Source: Azotobacter chroococcum (lineage in GTDB: Bacteria > Pseudomonadota > Gammaproteobacteria > Pseudomonadales > Pseudomonadaceae). Taken from it: a stretch of 64,000 nucleotides of DNA. Within the stretch, counting starts at the first letter, position 1, and every line of letters begins with the position of its first letter. The DNA is taken from the NCBI RefSeq assembly GCF_004339665.1, contig NZ_SMMU01000001.1:272192-336191 (forward strand). The letters are read 5' to 3'. This document shows, one piece after another, positions 24,524 through 33,565 of the stretch. Under the pieces are notes generated by a model. It was not told the origin of the DNA, did no database searches, and saw only the letters and a program-made list of their open reading frames with translations. The position numbers were made by a program, and so were the translations under genes.

Positions 24524-25650
24524 TTATGCGCTCCTTTCGAGGCTCGTTGGTTGCGGCGGGCGTAGATCGCACCGGGGTCGACGGCTTTCGCGCCGGTGGG
24601 GTTCGGCTCGGGAGCCGGTGGGGTGTTGTCGATTTCGCCGAGCCCGCTGCCGACCAGCTTGTCGAACAGCTTGGCGCGGGCGCCTTCGGCATCGAGGCCG
24701 GCGGTGATCAGGCCGCGGGCTTCGTCGGGCAGGCGGGCGGCGTTGCACAGTTCGCGCACGGCCTTGGCACGGGCCAGCTCGGCCTGCACGGCAGCGCGGC
24801 TCTTGAGGCCGCTGGCCTTGATCAGCACCTCGGTCAGGTCGGCGATGCCGGCCTGCTGGCAGCCGGCGGCCAGTTCGGCGGCAAGGGCCGCAGCGTCGGG
24901 TTCGGGCTGGGGTGCTGGATCGGGCTCGGGGGCCGGGTCGGGTTCCGGTACCGGTGGCAGGTCCTGCTGGGCCAGCAGCTCCTTGGGCGGGTGCTGGTAG
25001 CGGTTGAGGATGCGGCTCTGGCCGATGCAGGCCTTGACGCTGCCGCCGGCGCTGACCTCGTCGACGAAGCCCAGCGCCTTGGCCTCGGCGGCGGTGAGCC
25101 AGGTTTCGGCGTCGATCAGGCGACGCAGCTCGGCGTCGTCGATGGTCAGCGGGCGGTGCTGGTAGCTGGCGACGATGCCCTCAAGCGCCTGGTCGAGCAT
25201 GTCGGCCAGCTTGCGCAGTTCCTCGCTGTCACCGGCCGCCCAGGTCCAGGGGTTGTGGATCATGAACAGGGCGTTGTCGGCCATGGTGACGCGGTGGGCC
25301 CCCGCAGCGGCGACGGTGCCAGAGCTGTAGCAGGCACCCTCGATGCTGGCGGTGGCGCGCTCGCCCAAGCGCTGCAGGGCGTTGTGGATGGCGATGCCGT
25401 CGAACAGGTCGCCGCCGATGGTATTGAAGCGGACGATCACGGGGGCGTTGCCATCGTCGGCGTCCTTCAGCGCCTGGATGAACTGGGCGGCGGTGATGCC
25501 CCAGCCGCCGATCTCGCCGTAGATGTAGACCTCGATGGTGCGCTGCTCGCCCTCGCCGGCTGCCTGGATGCGGTACCAGTGCTGGTCCTGCGGGCCGGCG
25601 GCGCCCGGCCCCTTGTTGAGGATGCGCGGGTGGTGCCGTTGGTGCTTCAT
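24520..25650 (-). CDS. ClpP-like prohead protease with C-terminal scaffold-like region
   Basis: The start at 25650 overlaps the portal stop (ATGA), giving 376 residues. Residues 35-215 form a ClpP-type serine protease: VIVRFNTIGGDLFDGIAIHN, catalytic Ser in EGACYSSGTVAAAG and His in ALFMIHNPW. A proline/acidic linker (residues near 245-265, PEPDPAPEPDPAPQPEPD) leads to a helical C-terminal part that likely acts as internal scaffold, as in lambda C/Nu3-type fusions. It processes head proteins during maturation. Confidence 0.88.
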   Translation of the reverse strand: MKHQRHHPRILNKGPGAAGPQDQHWYRIQAAGEGEQRTIEVYIYGEIGGWGITAAQFIQALKDADDGNAPVIVRFNTIGGDLFDGIAIHNALQRLGERATASIEGACYSSGTVAAAGAHRVTMADNALFMIHNPWTWAAGDSEELRKLADMLDQALEGIVASYQHRPLTIDDAELRRLIDAETWLTAAEAKALGFVDEVSAGGSVKACIGQSRILNRYQHPPKELLAQQDLPPVPEPDPAPEPDPAPQPEPDAAALAAELAAGCQQAGIADLTEVLIKASGLKSRAAVQAELARAKAVRELCNAARLPDEARGLITAGLDAEGARAKLFDKLVGSGLGEIDNTPPAPEPNPTGAKAVDPGAIYARRNQRASKGAHK

Positions 25651-27102
25651 GGGGTGGATTCCTCTCTGTCGTCTGGGGCGACGGTAGCGGTGCTGCCGTA
25701 GTGCAGCCCGAGCTGCTCGGCCCGGGCGTTGTCTTCGGCGTTCTCCTGGTCGATCTGCTCGGCGTCGTAGCCGCTGCGCAGGACCACTTCGCTGCGGCTG
25801 GTGAAGCCGGCGGCGACCTCCATCTGCCGGGACTGGACGTCTTGGACGGGGTGGATGTAGGCCCAGCCCTGCGGTACCCAGCGGGTGCGCAGGTATTCGC
25901 GACGGCGCTTGCCATAGTCGGGCAGGTACAGCGCGCCGGACAGGTAGGCCATGTCGAGCCAGGCGGCACGCACCGGGCGGCACAGCTGGTGGACGTAGAG
26001 GCCGAACTGCAGCTGCTCGATACGCCGACGGAACTCGTTGAGGATCACGCGCATAACGCGATCGTTGACCTCGCGCATGTCGCCGGTGAGCAGTTCGTAG
26101 GGCAGGCCCACGCCGGCGGCGGCGGCCTGCAGCTGTTGCCGCATGAAGTCGACGTAGGTGTTGCCGGCGTCCGGCGGGTCGCTGAACTCGACTTCCTCGC
26201 CGGGCAGCAGCTCCTGCATTGAGCCGGGCTCGAGACCGACCATGGGGGTGAAGCCGTCGCTGTCGAGCTGCGGAGCGGCGCCGGTGATCGGGTCGACCTG
26301 CTGGAAGGTGCTGTCCGCCGCGGGCTTGCGAATGAAACCGGCGAACAGATTGGCGACCTCCTGGCGGAACAGGACGGCGTCGTCGTAGTTGTCCAGGGAC
26401 TTGAGCCGCAGCAGGATCGGGGCCAGGCGCGGGACGCCGCGCAGCTGGCCGGCCTCGGTCGGCTCGAAGATGTGCAGGATCTCGCTGGCCGGGACGCGCA
26501 CCAGCTGGTGGTACTGGCCAGCCTCGAAGGCATCGCCGGGGTGCTGACGGTGCATCCAGTAGGCGACGCGCCGGCCGAGGCGGTCGAACTCGATGCCGGC
26601 CTTGATGCGGTTGCCGGTGCGGGTGATCTCGGTCTTGTCCAGGGGGACGAACTCGGGGGCCAGCACCTGCAGTTGCAGCGGGACGGCGAGCCCGTCCTCC
26701 GGGCGGCGCGGGCGCAGGCGGACGAAGCATTCGCCGCTCTCCTCCACCATCCGGGCGACCAGGGCCTGCAGGCCGTAGAAGTCGAGCAGGCCGTCGGCGT
26801 CGGCTTCGGCGACCCAGTCTTCCCACAGTTCGTGCAGGGCGCTGCGCAGGGCTTCGTCCTTGGTGCGCGCGCGGGGTGATGCCGGTGCCGATCAGGTTGC
26901 TGACGCGCCGGTCGATCGCGCTGTAGGCGTAGGGGTCGTTGCGCACGGCGGCGCGGGCACGCTTGCGCAGGTTGCGCAGCGCAGGCACCGCCAGGCTGTT
27001 TAACGCAGCGTCGGGCGCATCCCAGCCGGCAGCGCGACGGCCGGTACCGGCGCCGTCGTAGCTGGCCTTGATGCGCCTGGGGGTGAGCTTGATCCGGCCC
27101 AT
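25647..27102 (-). pseudogene. portal protein (lambda B family) with a frameshift
   Basis: The true start is at 27102 (MGRIKLTPRRIKASYDGAG). The frame is coherent to NLIGTGITP, then a one-base shift at 26863-26878, inside a GC alternation, moves it to RARTKDEALRSALHEL, LLDFYGLQALVARMVEESGE and on to the C-terminus. The joined product of 484 residues fits lambda-type portals (ARAAVRNDPYAYSAIDRRVS; ILHIFEPTEAGQLRGVPRLA). Either portal is inactivated or the base run was miscalled. Confidence 0.85.
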
Positions 27103-27327
27103 CAGATGCCCTTGCCTCTGCTGTAGAGTCGGGAAATTCGGGAGCGAGGCGCTACTGCGCGGGCCTCGGCGGCGGCCTCTTCGGCGTACCGGGCCTCGAG
27201 GGCGCGCAGGCTGTCGAGCTCGCCGCGCTTGAGGCTGCGGTCGCCGCGGCGCACTTCCTGGCCGTTGTCGAGGATGTCCTGGATCCGCGGCCCGCACTTC
27301 GGCCAGGCGTTGGGCAGCTGTAGTCAT
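27102..27327 (-). pseudogene. gpW-like head-tail connector with a frameshift
   Basis: The start at 27327 (MTTAAQRLAEVRA) follows the terminase gene. After about 13 codons one extra base near 27285-27293 shifts the frame to RIQDILDNGQEVRRGDRSLK, ending YSRGKGI with a TGA that overlaps the portal start as TGATG. The corrected protein has 74 residues, close to lambda W. Length modulo three confirms a single inserted base. Confidence 0.75.
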
Positions 27328-27340
27328 GGGTGGCCTCGGG

Positions 27341-29317
27341 TTATCGGCGTGCGTTGAGGTAGCCGCTGATAGATCGGCGGCGAGCCGGCGCCGGCGCTGC
27401 CGCTGTTGTAGCGGGCGCCGGGCTGGCGGGTTGCGATGCCGCAGGCGTGGCCGCCGGGGCAGTGTCCGTGGCGGACTCGGTGAACAGGTTGCCCTGGCCA
27501 ACGTTCTGGCGGAGCTTCGCCCATTCGGGTTCGCGGTAACGGTTGAGGCCCAGCAGGTGGGCCATGGCCAGGTTGTAAACCAGCAGGTCGAGCGCTTCGT
27601 TGCGGTCGGCCTTGCCCTTGACCCACTCGATGCGCTTGTGGCCCTTCACGTAGCGGGCGATCTTGCGCTCGGCGACAGCCTGGTCGTAGAAGTCGTCCGG
27701 CAGATCCTTGGAGAAGTGGATCGCGCCGGGCCCTTCGCCCAGGCCATAGCGGTTGTAGATCCAGTCCTTGGCGGTGTCGGTGCCGATCATCCAGAGTTCA
27801 GCGCCTTCCTTGTGGGTGGTGCCCTTCCAGGTGACGTCGACCTTCGACGGGCGCTGGGCGAGCACCGGACGCCCTGCCCGGCTCGCGCCCTTGACGGCGA
27901 GGATGTTCCGCCAGCGGCGCAGGCGGGTGAACTGGTAGACCTCGTCGGTATGGTGGCCGCCGGAGTCGATGGCAGTCGCGCAGATCGCCAGCTCGACGCC
28001 CGAGTCGTGGCGGTAGCGGGCCTTGAGCTTGTCGTCGAGCAGCGCCCAGGTGCGCTCGTCGGCCGGGTCGCCCATGATCACCTGGTGGTCGACCACCCAG
28101 CGCTCCATGCCCTCGCCCCAGCCGATCACCAGCAGCTCCAGGCGGTTGTGCTGGGTATCGACGGCCGCAGTGAGTATCAGCGCGCCCCGGGGAACGCTGC
28201 CGAGGCGATAGTCCTCGGCGCGGGCCTTGAGCTCGCTGGCCTTGGTCATCTCCTGGGCGGCGTCCCACAGCCGGGCCAGGCGGGTGTTGTAGAACACCTG
28301 CATGGGTTCGAGGTCGCCCTTGTCCTGGGCGGCTTTGGCCTTGTCGTACTGCTTGGCCAGGCCGAGCCAGCTGACCCAACCCAGCGGCGCGTACAGGGCG
28401 TTGAGGGTGAAGCCGACCGTCTCGCCGTCGCCCTCGGCCTGGGCACGCCATTCGCCCCGGGCGAGCATGTCGCCCTTGTGGTGCTCGTCGATCAGGCAGC
28501 CGCAGTCCGGATTGCAGCACAGGTACTGCACCTGGCTGTAGTCGTCGCTGTACTTGAGGTTCTCCCACTCCAGCGTCTGCATCTCGCCGCAGTGTGGACA
28601 CGGCACGTAGTAGTGGCGCTGGTCGCTCTGGGCGAACAGGTCGGCGATCCGCGAGGCGCCCTTGATGGTGGGCGAGCTGGAGAAGTAGATCTTGGCGTTG
28701 CGGCCGAAGGTGCTGGCCCGGGTCTCGGCCAGTTCGATCGGGTCGCCTTCGTTGTCGACGTCGACGTCCCAGCGGTCGACCTCGTCGCCGTAGATGTAGC
28801 GCGCGGCAAGCTCGGCCAGGTTGGAGGCGGAGCCGGCGGTGGTGGCGTACAGGGTGCCGCCCTCGAACTCCTTGGTGTCCATGGTGTTGCGCGAGTCGCG
28901 CGAGCGCGGCGAGGCGACCCGTTCGCGCAGCACCGGGGTGGCGTCGATGGTCTTGCCGACGCGGCCGCTGACCCGCTTGGCCAGGGCAAGGCTGGGCAGC
29001 AGCATGAGGATGTTGGCGGGAGCCATGTGGATGCAACCGCCGATCCAGTTGAGGGCGATCTGCGTCTTCATCAGCTGCGAGGCGACCATGGTCACCACGC
29101 GCTTGGCCGGGTGGCTGGGCGAGAGGCAGCGCATAGGCTCCCGGGCGTAGGGGGTGCGATCCGTGCGGTACGGGCCGGGCTCGGCGGCGCCGGTTTCGCG
29201 GGGGATGCGCATGTATTCGTCGGCCCATTCGTCGTCCCAGAGTTCCGGGTCGGGCTGCAGGCCTCGCAGGTAGGCCGAGCGGTACTGCTCGGCACCGTCG
29301 GCATACCGTTGGTTCAT
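27341..29317 (-). CDS. terminase large subunit (GpA family)
   Basis: This 658-residue protein matches lambda gpA-type terminases: the N-terminal ATPase with VTMVASQLMKTQIALNWIGG (a deviant Walker A), the acidic YIYGDEVDRWDVD (Walker B-like) and KIYFSSSPTIKGASRI (motif III-like). A zinc-binding HYYVPCPHCGEMQTLEWE/CCNPDCG insert follows. The nuclease part holds ILTAAVDTQHNRLELLVIGW and FTRLRRWRNILAVKGAS. The C-terminal 60 residues are Ala/Pro-rich. It packages DNA into the prohead and cuts at cos. Confidence 0.93.
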   Translation of the reverse strand: MNQRYADGAEQYRSAYLRGLQPDPELWDDEWADEYMRIPRETGAAEPGPYRTDRTPYAREPMRCLSPSHPAKRVVTMVASQLMKTQIALNWIGGCIHMAPANILMLLPSLALAKRVSGRVGKTIDATPVLRERVASPRSRDSRNTMDTKEFEGGTLYATTAGSASNLAELAARYIYGDEVDRWDVDVDNEGDPIELAETRASTFGRNAKIYFSSSPTIKGASRIADLFAQSDQRHYYVPCPHCGEMQTLEWENLKYSDDYSQVQYLCCNPDCGCLIDEHHKGDMLARGEWRAQAEGDGETVGFTLNALYAPLGWVSWLGLAKQYDKAKAAQDKGDLEPMQVFYNTRLARLWDAAQEMTKASELKARAEDYRLGSVPRGALILTAAVDTQHNRLELLVIGWGEGMERWVVDHQVIMGDPADERTWALLDDKLKARYRHDSGVELAICATAIDSGGHHTDEVYQFTRLRRWRNILAVKGASRAGRPVLAQRPSKVDVTWKGTTHKEGAELWMIGTDTAKDWIYNRYGLGEGPGAIHFSKDLPDDFYDQAVAERKIARYVKGHKRIEWVKGKADRNEALDLLVYNLAMAHLLGLNRYREPEWAKLRQNVGQGNLFTESATDTAPAATPAASQPASPAPATTAAAPAPARRRSISGYLNARR

Positions 29318-29321
29318 GGCG

Positions 29322-29903
29322 TCAGCTCGGCGGCTTGATGGCGTGTTCGAGGTCGGCGGCGCTCAGGCGGTTGGCGTCCTCGAGGACGCGGCGCAGGCCG
29401 GCTGTCAGCCGGCGTTCGAGTTCCTAGGGGTCGCTGATGGCAGCCAGCTCGGCGCTGATCTGCTTCGGCAGGCCGAGCAGCAGGTCGCGCAGCATCCGCC
29501 CGGTGGCGAAGGCGGCGTTCTCGACAGCCGCACGCTCGACAAGGTCGCCGTCGCTCTTGCGGGACTCGTTCTCGGCGAGACGCGCCAGGTAGTGCTCGCG
29601 GCGGGCGCGGGCCTTCTGGAAGTCGATGCCTTCGTTTTCGTCGACTCTGGGCGGCGGATCCAGTGACGGGGCGTTGGGCGTCAAGTGGGCGGTCACGCCG
29701 CGTTCGATGCGCTCGCGCTGGTGGCGGTCGGCGACGCCGGCCTTGCTGGGGTCGGCGGTGCGCTGGAGCAGAGCTTCGGTCGCTGCGACGTCGACCTTGC
29801 CGTCGGCCGTCATGACCAGCCGGCCCTGCTTGGCCAGCTTCGAGACGTAGGGCTTCGACCAGCCCTTGTGCGCCGCGAATTCGGACTTGCTCAGTGCAAT
29901 CAT
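29322..29903 (-). pseudogene. terminase small subunit with an in-frame TAG
   Basis: The ATG at 29903 opens MIALSKSEFAAHKGWSKPYV, an Nu1-like winged HTH (PYVSKLAKQGRLVMTADGKVD), followed by a helical region and LLLGLPKQISAELAAISDP. A TAG at 29424-29426 stops it at 159 residues. The same frame then continues ELERRLTAGLRRVLEDANRL to a TGA at 29322-29324, giving 193 residues on readthrough. The C-terminal helix that normally contacts the large subunit lies after the TAG, so the gene is impaired unless amber is suppressed. Confidence 0.75.
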
Positions 29904-29913
29904 GACGACACCT

Positions 29914-29958
29914 GTTAACCGTTCACCGGCAATCGTTAACCCGTTAACCCCCGTTAAC
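29914..29958. repeat. four GTTAAC repeats upstream of terminase small, possible cosB
   Basis: GTTAAC occurs at 29914, 29935, 29943 and 29953, the last three within CGTTAAC. They lie directly before the start of the small terminase gene, where lambda-like phages have their terminase binding sites. Function is inferred from position. Confidence 0.5.
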
Positions 29959-30036
29959 TAACTTCCGGACCCAGCCGCTACTGCGTGAACGTGGTTCGAA
30001 TTACCCTTGCCGATGGCTGGCTTCCAGGGTCCCCGG

Positions 30037-30810
30037 CTACATGGGCCAGGCCTGCGGCCTTCGCCTGAAACTGGTCGGCAGCCTGCCGGCCAGGGCATCG
30101 GTGACGGCCTTGTCGACGTTGACCGCCAGCCGCTCGTCCGCCATGCGCCGGACGATCCCATGGAAGTCCAGCCGCTGCCGGTAGCTGGGCTGCCCGACGA
30201 AGGCCAGGACCATCTGCAGCGTCCTGCCCCGCCGCTCCGCGATGCCGATCGGCACCTTGCCGCGGCGCATGACGAAGAACGCCTTGGCGTGCCCCTTGCG
30301 GAACGAGTGCCAGTTGTTCGAGGCATCGCCCGTGTAGCCCGGCCGATTCAGCAGCCGCAGCCCCGACAGGATCTGCATCATGTGCGCCCGGCTCATGTTG
30401 CCGTAGGCATCCAGGCGCGCCCCTTCGGCCGGAACGACGAACCGCCCGGCCGGCAGGATGCCCCGCCGCCTGAGCAGCATCTCGCTCTTCTTGTCGACGC
30501 GCGGCCCGCCGAACACCTGCGGCGCGACCCAATCCTCGGGCGCCTGGCCCTTGGCGTTGTTGTCCTTGTCGTCCTTCACCCAGATCGCCGCCTCCAGCGA
30601 ATCGGGCCTGGCGTTGAGGATGCGCAGCGCATTCAGGGTGAACGGCGTCGGCCGGTCGAACACGCTCTCCATCTCGGCCCGCAGCGCGATCCGCGCCTGG
30701 TTGGCCGTGTGGTTCAGCGCATCGGCCAGCGCCCGCTTCGGCAGATCGCCGGCCAGCCGGTCCAGCGCGGCGAACGCCTCATCGAGGCCGGAACGCCTAA
30801 TCGAGAACAC
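30037..30810 (-). CDS. minor tail protein Z-like
   Basis: This 257-residue protein uses a GTG start. The N-terminus RSGLDEAFAALDRLAGDLPK and the following ALADALNHTANQARIALRAE, then FDRPTPFTLNALRILNAR, are typical of the minor tail Z family, involved in head-tail joining and tail completion. In lambda Z lies between FII and U; here it precedes the terminase genes. Only three bases separate it from the holin gene. Confidence 0.72.
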   Translation of the reverse strand: MFSIRRSGLDEAFAALDRLAGDLPKRALADALNHTANQARIALRAEMESVFDRPTPFTLNALRILNARPDSLEAAIWVKDDKDNNAKGQAPEDWVAPQVFGGPRVDKKSEMLLRRRGILPAGRFVVPAEGARLDAYGNMSRAHMMQILSGLRLLNRPGYTGDASNNWHSFRKGHAKAFFVMRRGKVPIGIAERRGRTLQMVLAFVGQPSYRQRLDFHGIVRRMADERLAVNVDKAVTDALAGRLPTSFRRRPQAWPM

Positions 30811-30813
30811 GGC

Positions 30814-31152
30814 TCACGCCTCCCGATCCGGGCGCGGCAAGTCGCCCAGCCCCGCCCGCTTCGCCAGCCAGCGTGCATACAGCCCGCCGGCCACATCCGC
30901 GCCGATCACCCCGACCACAATGCCGATGCCACCGGCGATCAGGTGGTTGCCCCACAAGGCCACGGCGAACAGCATCGAGGCGATGCCGAGCAGCGCCGAG
31001 GCGGAGAAGCGCAGCACCACCCGCAGCAGGATCTGCCCCAGGGTCAGGTTGCCCCGGGACGCCCGCAGCATTTCGCCGGACAGCCCGGCCATGGAGATCA
31101 GAACCAGCATCCAGAAAGGCATGTCAGCCAGCGTGTGCTGCTCGGTCGACAT
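30814..31152 (-). CDS. phage holin
   Basis: This 112-residue membrane protein has about three hydrophobic segments: MPFWMLVLISMAGLSG, FSASALLGIASMLFAVALWG and IAGGIGIVVGVIGADVAGG, then a basic tail (RWLAKRAGLGDLPRPDREA). Length and topology fit class I holins that trigger lysis. No endolysin gene is seen next to it; one may lie left of the window. Confidence 0.72.
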   Translation of the reverse strand: MSTEQHTLADMPFWMLVLISMAGLSGEMLRASRGNLTLGQILLRVVLRFSASALLGIASMLFAVALWGNHLIAGGIGIVVGVIGADVAGGLYARWLAKRAGLGDLPRPDREA

Positions 31153-31182
31153 CAGCGCTCCTTACCGATCGGACGGAAATAG

Positions 31183-31202
31183 AAAAACCCCGCCGCAGCG
31201 GG
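31183..31202 (-). terminator. terminator upstream of the holin gene
   Basis: A short stem cccgc/gcggg (31189-31193, 31198-31202) is followed on the minus strand by five T. It separates late genes from the region to the right. Confidence 0.55.
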
Positions 31203-31299
31203 AACAGCGGCCCAACGGACGCTCAGACGGCCTGCCAGCGGACTTGACGCCCGAGCGAATGGGCCAGACCCTGTGCCGTTTTTGCACGCGGGTCTCTCT

Positions 31300-32187
31300 A
31301 TGCTCTGGATCCCCTTCACCCTGGCAGCCGCCTTCACCCAGGCACTGCGCAACGCCCAGCAGAAACAGCTCAGCCGCGAAGTGAATGCGCTGGGCGTGAC
31401 CCTGGCGCGCTTCATCTGGGCCTTGCCGCTGGCCGTGCTCTACCTGGTGCTGCTGTACGCCAGCGCCCCCGCCGAACTGCCGCAGTTCAGCGGCCGTTTC
31501 GTCTTCGACGTAGCGGCCGCCGCCTTCGCGCAGATCTTCGCCACCGCCCTCATGGTGCTGCTGTTCCAGCGCCGCAGCTATGCCACGGGCGTCGGCCTGG
31601 CCAAGAGCGAAGCCTTGCTGGCCGCGGTACTGGGCTCGATCTTCTTCGGCGCCCTGCTCGGCCCGGTCGGCTGGCTGGGCGTCATGGTCGGCTCGGTGGC
31701 CGTCTGGCTGATGAAAGGGCGCAGCGAACCCGGCACGCTGGACCTCGCGACCCTGCTGCTGGGCCTGGCGAGCGGCTTGTGCTTCGCCCTGACCACGCTG
31801 TGGGTGCGCGATGCCTGCCACCAGTTGCAGCTGCCCTTCATGCACACCGCCGCCTGGGCCCTGGTGTGGACCATCAGCATCCAGGTCGCGGCGCTGACCG
31901 GCTGGCTGGCCCTGCGCGACCCGCAGACGCTGGTGAAGCTGTGGAAACGTCCCTCGCTGGTCTTCCGCATCAGCCTGTCCAGCTCCATCGCCTCCCTGTG
32001 CTGGTTCACCGCGGTCAACCTGGAAGACGTCGGACTGGTGAAGACCCTGGGCCAGATCGAGGTGTTCTTCACCCTCCTGCTGTCGCATCACTGGCTCAAG
32101 GAGCAGGTCTCCCACCGGGAAAAACTCGGGCTGCTGCTCATCGTCGTCAGCGCCGTGCTGGTCATCCTGCCGGCGCTGTCGACCTGA
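31300..32187 (+). CDS. DMT/EamA-type transporter (prophage cargo)
   Basis: The ATG at 31300 (MLWIPFTLAAAFTQALRNAQ) gives 295 residues with about ten membrane segments in two EamA-like halves, for instance FAQIFATALMVLLFQ and LGLLLIVVSAVLVILPALS. Family members export small metabolites; substrate cannot be predicted. It is the only plus-strand gene in this part of the prophage and is flanked by minus-strand terminators, which marks it as an independent cargo gene. Base composition matches the surroundings. Confidence 0.8.
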   Translation: MLWIPFTLAAAFTQALRNAQQKQLSREVNALGVTLARFIWALPLAVLYLVLLYASAPAELPQFSGRFVFDVAAAAFAQIFATALMVLLFQRRSYATGVGLAKSEALLAAVLGSIFFGALLGPVGWLGVMVGSVAVWLMKGRSEPGTLDLATLLLGLASGLCFALTTLWVRDACHQLQLPFMHTAAWALVWTISIQVAALTGWLALRDPQTLVKLWKRPSLVFRISLSSSIASLCWFTAVNLEDVGLVKTLGQIEVFFTLLLSHHWLKEQVSHREKLGLLLIVVSAVLVILPALST

Positions 32188-32277
32188 ACCCGGGCCGGCC
32201 GCAGCGATAGGTGCCGGCTTGCGCCGGCGCGGTGCTGGTGACCAGGGCGGGGAACCCCACAGCACCGGAGAAACGAA

Positions 32278-32301
32278 AAACCCGGCGCGGTGGCCGGGTT
32301 T
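32278..32301 (-). terminator. terminator hairpin with 9-bp arms
   Basis: Arms aaacccggc/gccgggttt enclose six bases, and five T follow on the minus strand. It probably ends the antirepressor transcript 460 bases downstream of its stop. Confidence 0.65.
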
Positions 32302-32758
32302 GCTGGATCGGGTGGAGCCGCTTGCCGCGCCCGCACCTCTTTGAAATTAGCGACTTTCTACCCCTCGATTCCCATGGCAGCAAGCCCTTTTCACTGCCAT
32401 ACCCTCAATATCCCTGTTACGTCCGGCGAACGTCCCCTGTACGTCGGTAATTCTCCCTATCTGGATTTCGCTTTTCCCTTCCCACCCCATTCGTCCTATT
32501 CGAGAAAATCAGATAGGGCACCACAACTTATTGATTTATATAGAAATGTCCCATGTCCCATTGATATCTGAAGTCTATATATAGGGGGATAGTGGGAAAT
32601 ACACGCTGCGCGCCTGCGCGCATTTGCTCGGGCGCATACATGCGCGGGCTGTGTATGCGATGGGACACGGGACAGGCCCACTAACGGCACGCCCTGCACT
32701 TGTCCCATTGCCTTTGGCGCAATGGGACAGACGGGACAGGCAGAGGCGCACCTTTGCA
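32302..32758. other. gene-free region with clustered GGGACA/TGTCCC motifs
   Basis: No gene is supported here. The left half is AT-richer than its surroundings. TGTCCC or GGGACA occurs at 32547, 32554, 32662, 32669, 32701, 32724 and 32733. The pair tgtcccattg/caatgggaca (32701-32710, 32720-32729) is a perfect inverted repeat. It could be an operator array or a remnant of a replication origin. Confidence 0.55.
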
Positions 32759-33565
32759 TCAGCCGCGCCCCTCCGGAATGCGATAGCCCCAAGGGCGGAT
32801 GCCGTTCGGACGGCTCGCAGGCAGGCGTACACGCCGATATCCAAGCAGCAGCATGCACTGGCCGACCAGTATCTGCGTGGCCCTGTCACTCACCAGATCG
32901 GGCCTGCCGATGCCCTGTAGGATCAGAGCGACGGTCAGATCCTGAGGCCAGTCGCGCTCCTGCAGCAGGGTTCGTATCTGCTGCTGCATCTCATATTGCT
33001 TTTGCTGCGGTGCCGGTAAATCGCTGGATTCGAGCCAACCGGATGCCGACAGCTCGGCGGCCAGATCGACACCTGTCGCGCGCTGGGCAGCCAGATTGGC
33101 CCGTGTCGCCGCCAACTTGCGCGGCATCCCCATGTAGCGAGCGGTAGTGAACAAGGACCGGAAGGCGCGGCCGGCACTCACGATCTCGTCCGCCTCCACA
33201 CGGGCGGACAGCGGCGCCGGGACTTCGTCAGGCTGCGCAGAGGGCACCATGTACATACCGTTGCGCCGCAGCGCGGGCAGCACTTCGCTGGTCACCCACT
33301 TCTTGAAGCGCTTTGCCTCTGCTTTATGGCTGCCAAGGATAGCGTTATAAAGGCCAGGCTCATTGATGATGGTGGCACCGCGATTTCCAAAACCTACGTT
33401 TCGTAGGTTCTGCTTTTCATCATCATCCAGACGACGAGTCATGGCCTCCGTATCTTTGTAGCCAAGCACTTCAGCCACATCCATGGCTACCCACCACGGC
33501 TCGCCATCGATCATCACGACGCGAACGCCTTTCCCCTCGAACGAAAACTCCATGGGCATGCTCAT
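32759..33565 (-). CDS. Bro-N domain antirepressor
   Basis: The 268-residue protein has an N-terminal Bro-N domain (residues 5-105): EFSFEGKGVRVVMIDGEPWW-VAMDVAEVLGYKD, LRNVGFGNRGATIINEPGLYN and AKRFKKWVTSEVLPALRRNG. The middle FRSLFTTARYMGMPRKLAAT resembles the second domain of phage antirepressors. It should bind and disable a phage repressor. It overlaps the DUF3077 gene by four bases and both sit behind a c4-like leader, so expression is probably under antisense control. Confidence 0.85.
   Translation of the reverse strand: MSMPMEFSFEGKGVRVVMIDGEPWWVAMDVAEVLGYKDTEAMTRRLDDDEKQNLRNVGFGNRGATIINEPGLYNAILGSHKAEAKRFKKWVTSEVLPALRRNGMYMVPSAQPDEVPAPLSARVEADEIVSAGRAFRSLFTTARYMGMPRKLAATRANLAAQRATGVDLAAELSASGWLESSDLPAPQQKQYEMQQQIRTLLQERDWPQDLTVALILQGIGRPDLVSDRATQILVGQCMLLLGYRRVRLPASRPNGIRPWGYRIPEGRG

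Noticed and set aside
24520-27501. 993-codon minus-strand ORF spanning protease, portal and gpW
   Set aside because: It joins the real protease frame to out-of-frame portal and gpW sequence; the true genes have their own starts and stops.
29980-30010. GGTTCGAATT resembling a tRNA T-loop
   Set aside because: No cloverleaf or acceptor stem could be built around it.
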